The notes beneath the pieces were generated by a model. It saw only the letters and a list, made by a program, of their open reading frames with translations. It was not told the DNA's origin and did not search any database. 64,000 bases of DNA from Methylotenera oryzisoli (lineage in GTDB: Bacteria > Pseudomonadota > Gammaproteobacteria > Burkholderiales > Methylophilaceae), in assembly GCF_004661485.1 (NCBI RefSeq), contig NZ_PQVH01000012.1, positions 124,001 through 188,000 of the forward strand, read 5' to 3'. Both the position numbers and the translations under genes were made by a program. Position 1 is the first letter of the stretch. Each line of letters opens with the position of its first letter. Below, piece by piece: positions 6,994 through 15,891 of the stretch.

Positions 6994-8806
6994 ATAACCA
7001 GGTTACGGCGCCTTCTTCGGCTGATAGTACATTTTTACGCATACCACCAAACAACTCACGGCCAAAGCCATGCGAGTTATTGTGGCGTTTGCTATCAGAA
7101 AGCTCGGCCACTTCACGCTCTGCCCACTCATCTTCATCCACCAGCACGTTGACCATACCTACCGTTGCATTTAAGCGAATAATGTCGCCATCACGCACTT
7201 TAGCCAGTGGACCGCCCGCTGAAGCTTCTGGGCTTAAATGGATAGCAGCAGGAATCTTGCCTGATGCGCCACTCATACGACCATCCGTCACAATAGCAAC
7301 CTTAAAGCCTTTATTTTGTAGCACAGCCATTGGCGGTGTTAACTTGTGTAGTTCTGGCATGCCGTTGGCTTTAGGGCCTTGAAAACGTACCACGGCGACA
7401 AAGTCTTTCTCTAACTCACCACGGTCAAACGCAGCCAACAACTCTTCTTGTGCATCAAACACAATTGCAGGTGCTTCAATAATGTGACGGTCTTCAGGCA
7501 CTGCTGAAATTTTAATCACACTGCGACCCAAGTTACCTTTTAGCAATCGTAGGCCACCTGACTCGTTAAACGGGAATGCTGCTGTACGCACGATAGTTTC
7601 ATCGCTGCTTTCTTTTGGCAGGTCTTTCCACACCACTTTGTTTTCTTCTTTGACTGGCAACTTACCGTATTCACGTAAGCCGCCGTGTGCTACTGTCAGT
7701 ACATCAGGGAACATGTAACCAGCATCAATCAACTCGCGGATCACAAATGCAGGGCCGCCAGCAGATTGGAACTCATTCACGTCAGCTTTACCGTTAGGAT
7801 AAACACTTGCCAGTAATGGCGTTGTTTTAGCTAAATGGTAGAAGTCTGTCCAGTCAATAATAATGCCTGCCGCACGCGCAATCGCTACCCAGTGGATCAA
7901 GTGGTTGGTTGAACCACCTGTCGCCAGCAAGGCAACCATGGCATTAACAATCACGTGCTCATCCACCATACGGCCAATCGGCGTAAAGTTTTTGTTTTTG
8001 ATGTTATTTAACACCATTTTTACAGACTCACGCGTTAACAACTCGCGCAAACCTTCGTGCGGATGCACAAATGCAGCACCTGGAACGTGCAAGCCCATGG
8101 CTTCCATCAACATTTGGTTACTATTAGCGGTACCGTAGAACGTACAAGTACCAGCACCGTGATATGCAGCAGACTCAGAAGCGAGCAACTCTTCGCGCCC
8201 TACTTTACCTTGCGCATATTGCTCACGCACTTTAGATTTAGTAGTGTTATCAATACCGGTGCTCATTGGGCCAGCCGGTACAAATACACATGGCAAATGC
8301 CCGAACTGTAGAGCTCCGATCAAAAGGCCTGGTACGATTTTATCGCACACGCCTAGCAACAATGCAGCGTCGAACACATCATGTGAAAGCGCAATCGCGG
8401 TGCTCATGGCAATGGTATCGCGGCTAAATAATGAAAGCTCCATGCCTGGCTCACCTTGGGTAATGCCATCACACATTGCAGGCACACCGCCCGCCACCTG
8501 AACGGTAGCGCCATATTTATGGGCTTCGTCACGAATAATATCCGGGTAGTTTACATACGGCTGATGCGCTGAAAGCATTTCATTGTATGCGGTCACAATA
8601 CCAATATTAGGGGCTTTTTCTACAACAACACGTAACTTATCATTAGCTGGCATCGCAGCAAAGGCATGCGCAACATTGGCGCAGCCCAATCGATCAGCAC
8701 CGCGTGGTCGGTTAACAATATCATCTAAACGATTCAAATAGGCAGCACGCGTTGGGCGGCTTTTCTCAATAATACGTTCAGTAACTTCTATATGGGACTG
8801 TTTCAT
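6992..8806 (-). CDS. edd: 6-Phosphogluconate dehydratase
   Basis: A 604-residue IlvD/Edd-family [4Fe-4S] dehydratase that converts 6-phosphogluconate to KDPG. Cysteine-containing motifs are visible in RLGCANVAHAF, GGVPAMCDGITQGEPGMELS and LLGVCDKIVPGLL; the C-terminal SGASGKIPAAIHLSPEA block is also family-typical. I chose the ATG at 8806 (MKQSHIEV), giving the usual family length; an in-frame GTG four codons upstream (8818) is possible. The stop codon coincides with the end of the adjacent inverted-repeat element. It is the first of the edd-eda pair on this strand. Confidence 0.95.
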   Translation of the reverse strand: MKQSHIEVTERIIEKSRPTRAAYLNRLDDIVNRPRGADRLGCANVAHAFAAMPANDKLRVVVEKAPNIGIVTAYNEMLSAHQPYVNYPDIIRDEAHKYGATVQVAGGVPAMCDGITQGEPGMELSLFSRDTIAMSTAIALSHDVFDAALLLGVCDKIVPGLLIGALQFGHLPCVFVPAGPMSTGIDNTTKSKVREQYAQGKVGREELLASESAAYHGAGTCTFYGTANSNQMLMEAMGLHVPGAAFVHPHEGLRELLTRESVKMVLNNIKNKNFTPIGRMVDEHVIVNAMVALLATGGSTNHLIHWVAIARAAGIIIDWTDFYHLAKTTPLLASVYPNGKADVNEFQSAGGPAFVIRELIDAGYMFPDVLTVAHGGLREYGKLPVKEENKVVWKDLPKESSDETIVRTAAFPFNESGGLRLLKGNLGRSVIKISAVPEDRHIIEAPAIVFDAQEELLAAFDRGELEKDFVAVVRFQGPKANGMPELHKLTPPMAVLQNKGFKVAIVTDGRMSGASGKIPAAIHLSPEASAGGPLAKVRDGDIIRLNATVGMVNVLVDEDEWAEREVAELSDSKRHNNSHGFGRELFGGMRKNVLSAEEGAVTWL

Positions 8807-8930
8807 AATTTTAGACACTCTACTCAGATAACTGACTTAACTAGCGGAACTTAGATAATAAAAACGACTTACTAAGTAAAGACAAACTTCAACCCCGATT
8901 ATCGCTAAAGTAAGGCTTATCGTCAAACAA

Positions 8931-8952
8931 AAGCCGCTAATTTAGCGGCCTG
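8931..8952 (-). terminator. Terminator of the carbamoyltransferase/kinase operon
   Basis: The inverted repeat GCCGCTAA / TTAGCGGC (8933-8949) is followed on the minus strand by a T-rich stretch (TTTTGTTT). It stands 40 bases after the stop of the NodU-like gene and upstream of edd. Confidence 0.75.
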
Positions 8953-8989
8953 TTTGATATGAATTTACACTTACTTGATTGATATCAAA

Positions 8990-10708
8990 TCATTTTTTTG
9001 TGACCAAAACATCTTCCATCATCAAATATTCCAGGTCACAACCATAAAACATATTCAAGGCATCAGTTGGTGAACAAATCATGGGTTCGCCTCGGCGATT
9101 CAACGATGTATTCAACACCACAGGCACCCCTCGCAACTGCTCCAGATGCTCAATTAGCTCGTAATAGCGCGGGTTGGTTTCACGCGTAACGACTTGCGCA
9201 CGTGCAGTGCCATCCTCATGCACTACTTCCGGAATACGTGATTTCCAATGCTCTGCCACATCAAACGTAAAAGTCATGTAAGGCGCAGGATGCTCAGTCT
9301 GCAAAATATCTGGAGCAACACGATCCAACATACTTGGACAGAACGGACGCCAGCGCTCACGGTATTTGATTTGCGCATTGATACGGTCTGCCACGCCCGG
9401 GTAACTAGGGTCACCCAAAATACTACGGCAACCCAATGAACGCGGACCAAACTCCATTCGGCCTTGTAACCATGCTAACGGATTACCGCTCGCCAACAGT
9501 TCGGCTGCCTTTTGTGGCGCATTTTCCACGCGCGTGAAAATAGGCTTTTCTGGGTGCGCCTCACAGGCAGCAACACACTCTTCTGAGGTGAAGGCTGGGC
9601 CTAGGTATGCGTGCTCCATTTTTTGGATAGAGTCACCCGCCAAGTGTGCGGCATAAGTAGCGGCGCCTAATGAGGTGCCGTTATCGCCAGATGCAGGCTG
9701 TACGAACAACTCTTTTACATGAGGCATTGCAATAATACGTTGGTTCAATTTCACATTCAGCGCTACACCGCCTGCCATCGCAATACGGCCAGTTTCCTTG
9801 ATGATGTCACCAAGGTAATAATCGATCATTTTCAGCGCAACGTCTTCTAACAGCGCCTGCACAGAAGCAGCATAGTGAATATAAGGATCATCAATTTCAT
9901 CGCCGTGGCGCTTAGGGCCCAGCCATTCAATCAGCTCTGGTGTGAAGTAATAGCCCTTGCCATTCTCTTTGTAGCGGCGTAAGCCGACCACATTCACCAG
10001 CTCGGTATTGACGCGTAAATCACCGTTCTCAAACGTGACTAACTTAGATAAATCATATTTACTCGCATCACCATACGGTGCCATGCCCATGACTTTAAAT
10101 TCGCCATCTAGCATTTCAAAACCAAGGTACTCTGTAATCGCACCATACATGCCGCCTAACGAATCAGGGTCATAGAATTCTTTGATTTTATGAATTTTCC
10201 CGTTTTCACCATAGCCAAAGAATGTGGTCGCGTACTCACCTTTACCATCAATACCTACAATCGCCGTTTTTTCTTTAAAGCCGCTCAGGTGATAAGCACT
10301 AGAGGCATGCGCCAAATGGTGCTCAACTGGCACGAACTTGGCATTGCTTAAACCCAAATCCGCCATAAGCTTCAAAGACTTATCACGGTTACGACGGAAA
10401 CGACGGTTACCGTTAAAAATAGCGTCTAATGCACGATCAGGTGCATACCAGTGACGCTTAGCGTAGTGCCAGCGTGCATTTGTGCTCAAAGGGATTTCCG
10501 CGTAGGGGAAAGCGACAATATCCACGTCTTCCGCCTTAATACCAGCCTGCTTCAAGCAGAACTTGGCAGCTTCATATGGAAATTGATTTTTAGCGTGTTT
10601 ATCTCTAATAAAACGCTCTTCTTCAGCTGCAGCAACAATTTTGCCATCGACCAATATAGCAGCCGAAGCATCGTGACCTAAAGCACCAGATAAACCTAAT
10701 ACAATCAT
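8990..10708 (-). CDS. NodU/CmcH-family O-carbamoyltransferase
   Basis: A 572-residue carbamoyltransferase that uses carbamoyl phosphate and ATP. The N-terminal two-thirds is a Kae1/TsaD-like ATPase fold: LGLSGALGHDASAAIL at 4-19, EEERFIRDKHAK near 33-44, and HHLAHASSAY near 130-139 with metal-binding His residues. The C-terminal YrdC-independent part has FGPRSLGCRSILGDP and KYRERWRPFCPS. It is last in a minus-strand run with LPS kinases, so the likely acceptor is a core-LPS sugar, as for WapO of P. aeruginosa, which carbamoylates heptose II (known biology). Nodulation-factor or antibiotic roles do not fit the context. The nearest upstream gene is 75 bases away on the same strand. Confidence 0.85.
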   Translation of the reverse strand: MIVLGLSGALGHDASAAILVDGKIVAAAEEERFIRDKHAKNQFPYEAAKFCLKQAGIKAEDVDIVAFPYAEIPLSTNARWHYAKRHWYAPDRALDAIFNGNRRFRRNRDKSLKLMADLGLSNAKFVPVEHHLAHASSAYHLSGFKEKTAIVGIDGKGEYATTFFGYGENGKIHKIKEFYDPDSLGGMYGAITEYLGFEMLDGEFKVMGMAPYGDASKYDLSKLVTFENGDLRVNTELVNVVGLRRYKENGKGYYFTPELIEWLGPKRHGDEIDDPYIHYAASVQALLEDVALKMIDYYLGDIIKETGRIAMAGGVALNVKLNQRIIAMPHVKELFVQPASGDNGTSLGAATYAAHLAGDSIQKMEHAYLGPAFTSEECVAACEAHPEKPIFTRVENAPQKAAELLASGNPLAWLQGRMEFGPRSLGCRSILGDPSYPGVADRINAQIKYRERWRPFCPSMLDRVAPDILQTEHPAPYMTFTFDVAEHWKSRIPEVVHEDGTARAQVVTRETNPRYYELIEHLEQLRGVPVVLNTSLNRRGEPMICSPTDALNMFYGCDLEYLMMEDVLVTKK

Positions 10709-10782
10709 GCGATTACTTTCAAATTATGTTCTTACGCAAATACCGTTTTTATGACCATTACAATTATTGCTATTTTACTGGC

Positions 10783-12300
10783 TTAAGCTATTTTTGCACG
10801 AATTAAAATATTATCTTGCTCAGACACGCCGTGCTCACCGTACTTTTGAACAAAAGCCTCTTTTAATAAAGCCTGTATTTCAGCATCATCAGCCCAATTT
10901 TCCATCAGCCTTTTTAAATCTTTTAGATGCTGCAACTTGAACCAAGACGCAGCCAGCATATGCATTGGGTATGCCTTCATACTGTCCAAATCAATTAGCA
11001 TCGGGGCGCTATCCACAATTTTAATATTAGTGGCTTTGCAATCCCCATGTGCAATTTTCAGTAAATACATTTTATAAAATAGCGCTGCCAGATTTTGCGC
11101 TACTGCTTTTTTATCATGCAAACCTTCAGCTTGGGCAAAATACTGCAATGCATCTGGCGCCTCAACATAGGTACTCACAAAGTAAGCGCGGCGCCTAAAG
11201 CATCCCCACCGCTGTTCTATCAAGGCAATTGGTGCTGGCGTCAATATGCCGGAAATCATTAGCCGATATGCATTCGCCCATGACTTAGCTGCCCTTGTCG
11301 CGCGCAATGCCCGACTTAGACCATGCCAAAAGTTTTTGATGTTGTAACGCTTAATGACCACGTCACTACCTGCTAGCTTAGCTTTGGCAACCGTGCAAGT
11401 ATTGCCATTTTTGAAGTTGGCATTTTTATCTAGCAATGCACTATCCAATACCGACACGGAAAATTCCTCCGCATTCAATGCACTGGCAACGGCAACAAAA
11501 GAGTTAAAGCTCTTCGTTACCTTAACGTCGGTGCAGGTTCTAAACACTTTTTTATCCGCATAGCCGCTTGCAACCTGACGGCGCACCTGCTGCGTCAACT
11601 GCAAAATTTTGGCCTCATCTCGCGGCGAGCTATGCTGACCTAAGCGCTCGCAGTACACGCGGTACAACTCAGGGATGCGGTGATCGTCCAACGCATCCAT
11701 TTTAGAGAACAGTGTTGCCAGATTCTGCTTTTTCTTACATGACGAAAATAAACGCGGTAGCCGGCGAATCCCATCACCATCCAAGGTAAAGACTTTAGCG
11801 CTTTGCCCATTAGCAGAGTCAACCGTTTGCAGCAGAAAATTCTTCAGATACAAGTCTGTTTGCAATAACCCCGCTTGATGGTGCGCGGCAACCTCTAGCA
11901 CTAATTTCTCAGCCAACTTTATGCGCACAGGTGCGTCTAGCGCTAACTCACTCCAACAAATTTCTGCATTTTGTGCTGGCGTAATTGCCTGTAATACCAG
12001 CACATGCTGCTGATGATCAAGCGACAAACCCGTGAACAATATCGGTGGTGTAGCGATACCGGCCTGTAACAGCAGCTCTACACCTTGCTTATCACGCGCT
12101 AAATACTTGGCAGCGCCTTGACCAAAGAAGAGTTTGGCATAGACCAATTGCCCACACCATCGCCCTTGGCAGACCAAGCGCTTAGCAGGCACAACACGCA
12201 CGACATGCAAAACCTCCAGCACAGTGCCATCGGCAAGCGTGATTGAAGGGCTATTGATGCCAAATTGCTTCAACTTTAAAGCAGCTGCGGTTGTATTCAT
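10783..12300 (-). CDS. Fused double kinase, LPS kinase-like
   Basis: A 505-residue protein with two protein-kinase-like domains in one chain. The N-terminal domain (about 40-255) has a catalytic-loop motif LLQTDLYLKNF (Asp149, Asn154) and a metal-binding TLDGDG (about 173-178). The C-terminal domain (about 290-500) has IVIKRYNIKNF (ATP lysine), HGDCKATN (about 418-425) and LIDLD (about 435-439). Both loops keep the Asp and Asn expected for activity. Neighbours are the carbamoyltransferase and, upstream, a 2OG oxygenase, GT2 and another kinase, so phosphorylation of core sugars is likely. A protein of similar size and position exists in the P. aeruginosa core locus (PA5006), from memory. Whether both domains are active is not known. 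Confidence 0.75.
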   Translation of the reverse strand: MNTTAAALKLKQFGINSPSITLADGTVLEVLHVVRVVPAKRLVCQGRWCGQLVYAKLFFGQGAAKYLARDKQGVELLLQAGIATPPILFTGLSLDHQQHVLVLQAITPAQNAEICWSELALDAPVRIKLAEKLVLEVAAHHQAGLLQTDLYLKNFLLQTVDSANGQSAKVFTLDGDGIRRLPRLFSSCKKKQNLATLFSKMDALDDHRIPELYRVYCERLGQHSSPRDEAKILQLTQQVRRQVASGYADKKVFRTCTDVKVTKSFNSFVAVASALNAEEFSVSVLDSALLDKNANFKNGNTCTVAKAKLAGSDVVIKRYNIKNFWHGLSRALRATRAAKSWANAYRLMISGILTPAPIALIEQRWGCFRRRAYFVSTYVEAPDALQYFAQAEGLHDKKAVAQNLAALFYKMYLLKIAHGDCKATNIKIVDSAPMLIDLDSMKAYPMHMLAASWFKLQHLKDLKRLMENWADDAEIQALLKEAFVQKYGEHGVSEQDNILIRAKIA

Positions 12301-12327
12301 TAAAAAATTAAATACACTAAGGCTTAA

Positions 12328-13227
12328 TCACTTAAACAAACCGAGCAAGCTAGTCTTTAGGCTGACCAACTTCTGTTTAAAGGATTGCTGCTCATGGGCT
12401 TTAAACATTTTCTTTGCGCGTTTCTCTCGTTTTTTTGCGAGCTTTCTAACGTCAGCTTTTACCTGCTCACTATCATTTGGCCTTGCCACGTAAAGCGTAT
12501 GCCTGGACTCTCCAGAATCATTGCTGATCGGGACGGCGGTATAGTAATAAAGCGCGATTGACCTGCGACTAATACCATCAGGCATAGTCAACGGGTCTGG
12601 ATGCCCATGAAAACTGTCTTCATCTGTATTAAAAATTACGCACCGGTTAAAGATAGGGGCGACACTTTTCACCATAGACGTCATATCTCTATCCCACAGT
12701 TCCAGCATACCGCCGTATGAATCTTGCCAATCTTTATTGAGATAAATCAGCAGATTCACACGCCTTAAGGTTTGCAGTGACTCATTCACTCTAAAGTCGG
12801 CATGAATACCTAGCAGCCCACCGTTGCTAGTCTCATGCAACCCGCCACCAGAAAAATAAGGGTCCGGCAATAAACCGCGAATATTGGTCACGCCTTCTAA
12901 AAACTGTAGCATCGGCGCTGAGTTAAAAAAGGCAAACGCATTACGCATATAAAGATCGCAATCGTAAGGCAGTATCTGACGCTTATGTGTACCGCCATAG
13001 CCTTTTTGATAGGTCTTGTCGTGTGCTTTAGCATCTTCTGGAAAATGTGCTAACAATTGCTCCGCCATCTCGGCTGGTAAAAAGTTATCAATCACGATAT
13101 GTGGGTAGGGTTCCGCAAAGGCATACTCGCCCATTAAATCTTCGCCTATCGCACGCGACACCGCATGATCCAGCACAAAGCCATCATCAGTTTTAATTGG
13201 TAACAGTGACTTCACATCGCTCATCAT
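12328..13227 (-). CDS. 2-Oxoglutarate/Fe(II)-dependent oxygenase (P4H type)
   Basis: A 299-residue protein with the double-stranded beta-helix dioxygenase signature. The iron ligands would be His142 and Asp144 (GIHADF) and a distal His in DSFHGHPDPL (about 205-212), with Arg221 or Arg222 of SRRSIALYYY binding 2-oxoglutarate. NLLIYLNKDWQDSYGGMLELWD is typical of prolyl-4-hydroxylase-like enzymes. The lysine-rich tail (KKREKRAKKMFKAHE) is probably a solvent-exposed helix. It overlaps the GT2 stop codon by one base and lies in a core-LPS locus, so hydroxylation of a core sugar or lipid is plausible; the substrate is unknown. Confidence 0.8.
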   Translation of the reverse strand: MMSDVKSLLPIKTDDGFVLDHAVSRAIGEDLMGEYAFAEPYPHIVIDNFLPAEMAEQLLAHFPEDAKAHDKTYQKGYGGTHKRQILPYDCDLYMRNAFAFFNSAPMLQFLEGVTNIRGLLPDPYFSGGGLHETSNGGLLGIHADFRVNESLQTLRRVNLLIYLNKDWQDSYGGMLELWDRDMTSMVKSVAPIFNRCVIFNTDEDSFHGHPDPLTMPDGISRRSIALYYYTAVPISNDSGESRHTLYVARPNDSEQVKADVRKLAKKREKRAKKMFKAHEQQSFKQKLVSLKTSLLGLFK

Positions 13228-14030
13228 TAACTCTCAAACTTTTTCAAAATTGATTTTTTTCTTTTCACGCGACGATTCATATCGCTATAAAGCGCTCGCA
13301 ACCCAACCGTGCCAGCTTCAATATGATCCAAAAACTTAAACAATCTCATCGGTGAAACAATTTTTAGTTTGTATCCATCCTGCTTCAATTTATCTTGCAA
13401 TGCATAACCCGGAATGCGGTTTTCCATTAAAAACACATAACCTTGCTGCTTCATCAACTTAACATTCCACAAGGCAAAAAAGCTTTTTAAATATGCCTCA
13501 ACATAAGGCTTAGGCTGCCGTGCATTCAAGCCCAAAAATAATCTAAATCTTCTTGAGTAGTGCTTACAGAACCTTGAAGTAATACGCCACACCGTACGCA
13601 AATATCCACGGTTCAATTGTTCCAGACAACCGACTGCCGCGACTTTTTCATCGGCCAGACAAAACTTAAGCGCCCATTCAAAAACACTGGCGTCATACAC
13701 AAAAGTATCCGTATGCATTAAAAACAGATAATCTGATTTGATTTGCTGCAAAATCAGATCCAAACCCCTGCCATGCGCAACAAATCCCTCTTCATGCTCA
13801 GTGGGCGCTCTTTCAATCAAATGAATCCAATCCAACGTACGCAAGTATTCAACACTCTCATCTTGCGAATGATTGTCCACCACCCACACATCCACGCTCT
13901 TCGGGTCAAGGTCTGCACTATCCAGATGCTTCTTTAATAGCTCTAGGCAAATCTTAGTCAGTTCTAAGGTCTTGTAATTAACAAGCGCAATGCTAAATTT
14001 AGGCAAAGGGTGAGTAAGTGTAATGTTCAA
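13227..14030 (-). CDS. Glycosyltransferase family 2
   Basis: A 267-residue GT-A-fold transferase. SIALVNYKTLELTKICLELL (about 13-32) is the GT2 entry strand, VWVVDNHSQDES (about 48-59) the nucleotide-binding acidic strand, and YLFLMHTDTFVYD (about 99-111) the DxD-equivalent, here H-T-D. The probable start is TTG at 14030 with a GGA ribosome-binding motif; no ATG precedes the conserved strand. The stop codon overlaps the next gene's start (TAATG), so the two are translationally coupled. Donor and acceptor sugars are unknown. Confidence 0.8.
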   Translation of the reverse strand: MNITLTHPLPKFSIALVNYKTLELTKICLELLKKHLDSADLDPKSVDVWVVDNHSQDESVEYLRTLDWIHLIERAPTEHEEGFVAHGRGLDLILQQIKSDYLFLMHTDTFVYDASVFEWALKFCLADEKVAAVGCLEQLNRGYLRTVWRITSRFCKHYSRRFRLFLGLNARQPKPYVEAYLKSFFALWNVKLMKQQGYVFLMENRIPGYALQDKLKQDGYKLKIVSPMRLFKFLDHIEAGTVGLRALYSDMNRRVKRKKSILKKFES

Positions 14031-14060
14031 TTTAATTCCATGAATAGAATAGGTTTAATC

Positions 14061-14837
14061 TTATCTTCTCGAGCGCTGAATAATCAATCTGCACAACACT
14101 TTACTCAAAAAATTCAGTTTTTCAATGCGTAGATAGCGCTTAAAAAAAGCCAGCCGTTGCGTGAGTCGCCAGCCTTCGGCATGTCGATTTAATGCTGCCA
14201 AATCAAAGTAAGCTCGAAAAAAGAACCAGCGACTGACTCTAGCCTTCTCCAAATCAATCAAGGCAACATCCGGAGCGCCCTCTGCATTTTTAACAAAAAT
14301 ATGCTTAGGATACAAGGCCCTATGCACCAAGCCAAAATCGTGAAAACGCCGAACTTCTTCAGCTATTTTTCGTATCAACACCATTTGCTGTTGACGCCCT
14401 ACTTTTGCACGAAAATCTTCAGACAACACATCCAGCGCTTGATATTCGGTTAAAGCTTCTGTCACTAACACTGCACGTTGATTTTCACCTGTGCCACGTT
14501 CTGCGTAAAAGGCCACTTTAGGCGCATGAAAATGACGCGCCTCTAAAAATTGCAGCCATGCAAACTCTCGCCTGAATGTTGGCTCTCCGCTGAAAGGGTG
14601 TAATAAGGTTTTGCGACCATGATTTTGCTGTTTTTTTACAAACAAAAATAGCGGTGTTGCGCTGCCATTCTCCAGCGCAATGCGGCCCACGCCACTCCAA
14701 CCACCGCGACGCTGATTCGGCTCTTCAAACCATTGAATTTCATAATCCCAAATTGCATCAAAACTATTAAGCTGATGACGCTTTAAAATGGGTGCATGCC
14801 GAGATGAAGCAAATGGCGAAGTAAATGATGTTGTCAT
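14061..14837 (-). CDS. InaA-family LPS kinase-like protein
   Basis: A 258-residue protein of the InaA/WaaP kinase-like superfamily. An ATP-binding Lys68 or Lys69 is in FLFVKKQ, the catalytic loop reads VHRALYPKHIF at 171-181, and the metal-binding motif is ALIDLEKAR (Asp195). The loop has Ala174 where canonical WaaP has Asp (compare HRDFYLCH in the WaaP of this window). The family includes WapQ-like proteins of the P. aeruginosa core locus, where a similar loop may occur. It is first in the minus-strand operon with GT2, oxygenase, double kinase and carbamoyltransferase, and is divergent from the acyltransferase gene. Confidence 0.75.
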   Translation of the reverse strand: MTTSFTSPFASSRHAPILKRHQLNSFDAIWDYEIQWFEEPNQRRGGWSGVGRIALENGSATPLFLFVKKQQNHGRKTLLHPFSGEPTFRREFAWLQFLEARHFHAPKVAFYAERGTGENQRAVLVTEALTEYQALDVLSEDFRAKVGRQQQMVLIRKIAEEVRRFHDFGLVHRALYPKHIFVKNAEGAPDVALIDLEKARVSRWFFFRAYFDLAALNRHAEGWRLTQRLAFFKRYLRIEKLNFLSKVLCRLIIQRSRR

Positions 14838-14949
14838 GAATGAAAATTTAGCTAATAATTCTTTTGCGTAGACTATACTTTTGTGCGGACTAGGCGATTA
14901 TATCAGTTAATCCAGATTCACTCCTCTAGCCATTATCCTCCGCTATGCT

Positions 14950-15834
14950 ATGATTTCAACAATGTTTAAATTCCTACTCAAACCCCTCACTTTACTCTCG
15001 CTTCCCACTATCCATAAATTAGGTACCGCGCTTGGTAACATCCTGTATTTATTGATGCCTCAAGCCAAAACGGTCATTACAGAAAATTTAACGCAAAGCG
15101 GATTAGTGCCTCAAGGCACAGAATTGAATGCACTGATTAAACTGAACATGGCTGAGGCGGGAAAATCCCTCCTTGAGAGCTTAGCGCTATGGCAAAAAGA
15201 TGAGCAAGAAGTACTGTCGTGGGTAAAACCCTGTACCGACTGGCATCTGGTTGAAGAAGCCAGAGCAAAGAAAAAAGGGATTATTTTCCTCACGCCGCAT
15301 ATGGGCTGTTTTGAGATCACTTCGGTTTTTTACGGCGCACAACACCCTATCACCGTGCTATATCGCCGCCCTAAACTACACTGGCTCCATGCACTGACAG
15401 TGACTGGCCGCACCCGTCAGCAAGTAAAGTTAGCCCCAGCTAACTTGCAAGGCGTACGCAACCTAATACAGGCATTAAAACGTGGTGAAGCAATCGGCAT
15501 TTTGCCTGACCAAGTACCAGGCAGAGGCGAAGGCGAATGGGCACCATTTTTCGGCAAACCTGCATACACCATGACACTGGTCGGTAAACTTGCAGAAAAA
15601 ACTGGTGCCACCGTGATTATGGTATTTGGTGAACGCCTCAGTCACGGCGAGGGCTTTCAGGTGCATATGACCAAACTTGAAGACGGTGCCATTGCCACCC
15701 CTGCACTGTTAAATCAGGCAATAGAGCAGCAAGTAAGCAAGAATATTACGCAGTACTTATGGCAATATCCTCGATATAGAGTGAGAAATCGTGTACTCAA
15801 ACGAGAGCAGAAAAAAGCAGAAGCTGAGCTTTAA
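14950..15834 (+). CDS. LpxL/HtrB-family lysophospholipid acyltransferase
   Basis: A 294-residue membrane-associated acyltransferase of the lipid A late-acylation family. An N-terminal hydrophobic segment (about 5-35) precedes the H-x4-E motif in LTPHMGCFE (about 113-121). RRPKL and GILPDQVPGRGEG (about 180-192) are the typical acceptor-side blocks. Its position between core-LPS genes fits secondary acylation of lipid A, though LpxL, LpxM and LpxP cannot be told apart here. The start is ATG at 14950; a second ATG four codons later is possible. A 9-bp inverted repeat overlaps its stop codon. Confidence 0.85.
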   Translation: MISTMFKFLLKPLTLLSLPTIHKLGTALGNILYLLMPQAKTVITENLTQSGLVPQGTELNALIKLNMAEAGKSLLESLALWQKDEQEVLSWVKPCTDWHLVEEARAKKKGIIFLTPHMGCFEITSVFYGAQHPITVLYRRPKLHWLHALTVTGRTRQQVKLAPANLQGVRNLIQALKRGEAIGILPDQVPGRGEGEWAPFFGKPAYTMTLVGKLAEKTGATVIMVFGERLSHGEGFQVHMTKLEDGAIATPALLNQAIEQQVSKNITQYLWQYPRYRVRNRVLKREQKKAEAEL

Positions 15835-15852
15835 ATCGCTAAGTTTAAAGCT
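15827..15852 (+). terminator. Weak hairpin at the end of the acyltransferase gene
   Basis: AGCTTTAAA / TTTAAAGCT with an 8-base loop overlaps the stop codon at 15832-15834. There is no clear T-run, so termination is uncertain. The spacer to the convergent waaP is only 57 bases. Confidence 0.4.
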
Positions 15853-15891
15853 ATAGCCAGCTTAATAATACAGCCCAACTCGGCCTGCGCC

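Noticed and set aside
7080-8501. Four plus-strand frames opposite edd
   Set aside because: They are antisense shadows of a clear 604-residue dehydratase and have no ribosome-binding sites or family motifs.
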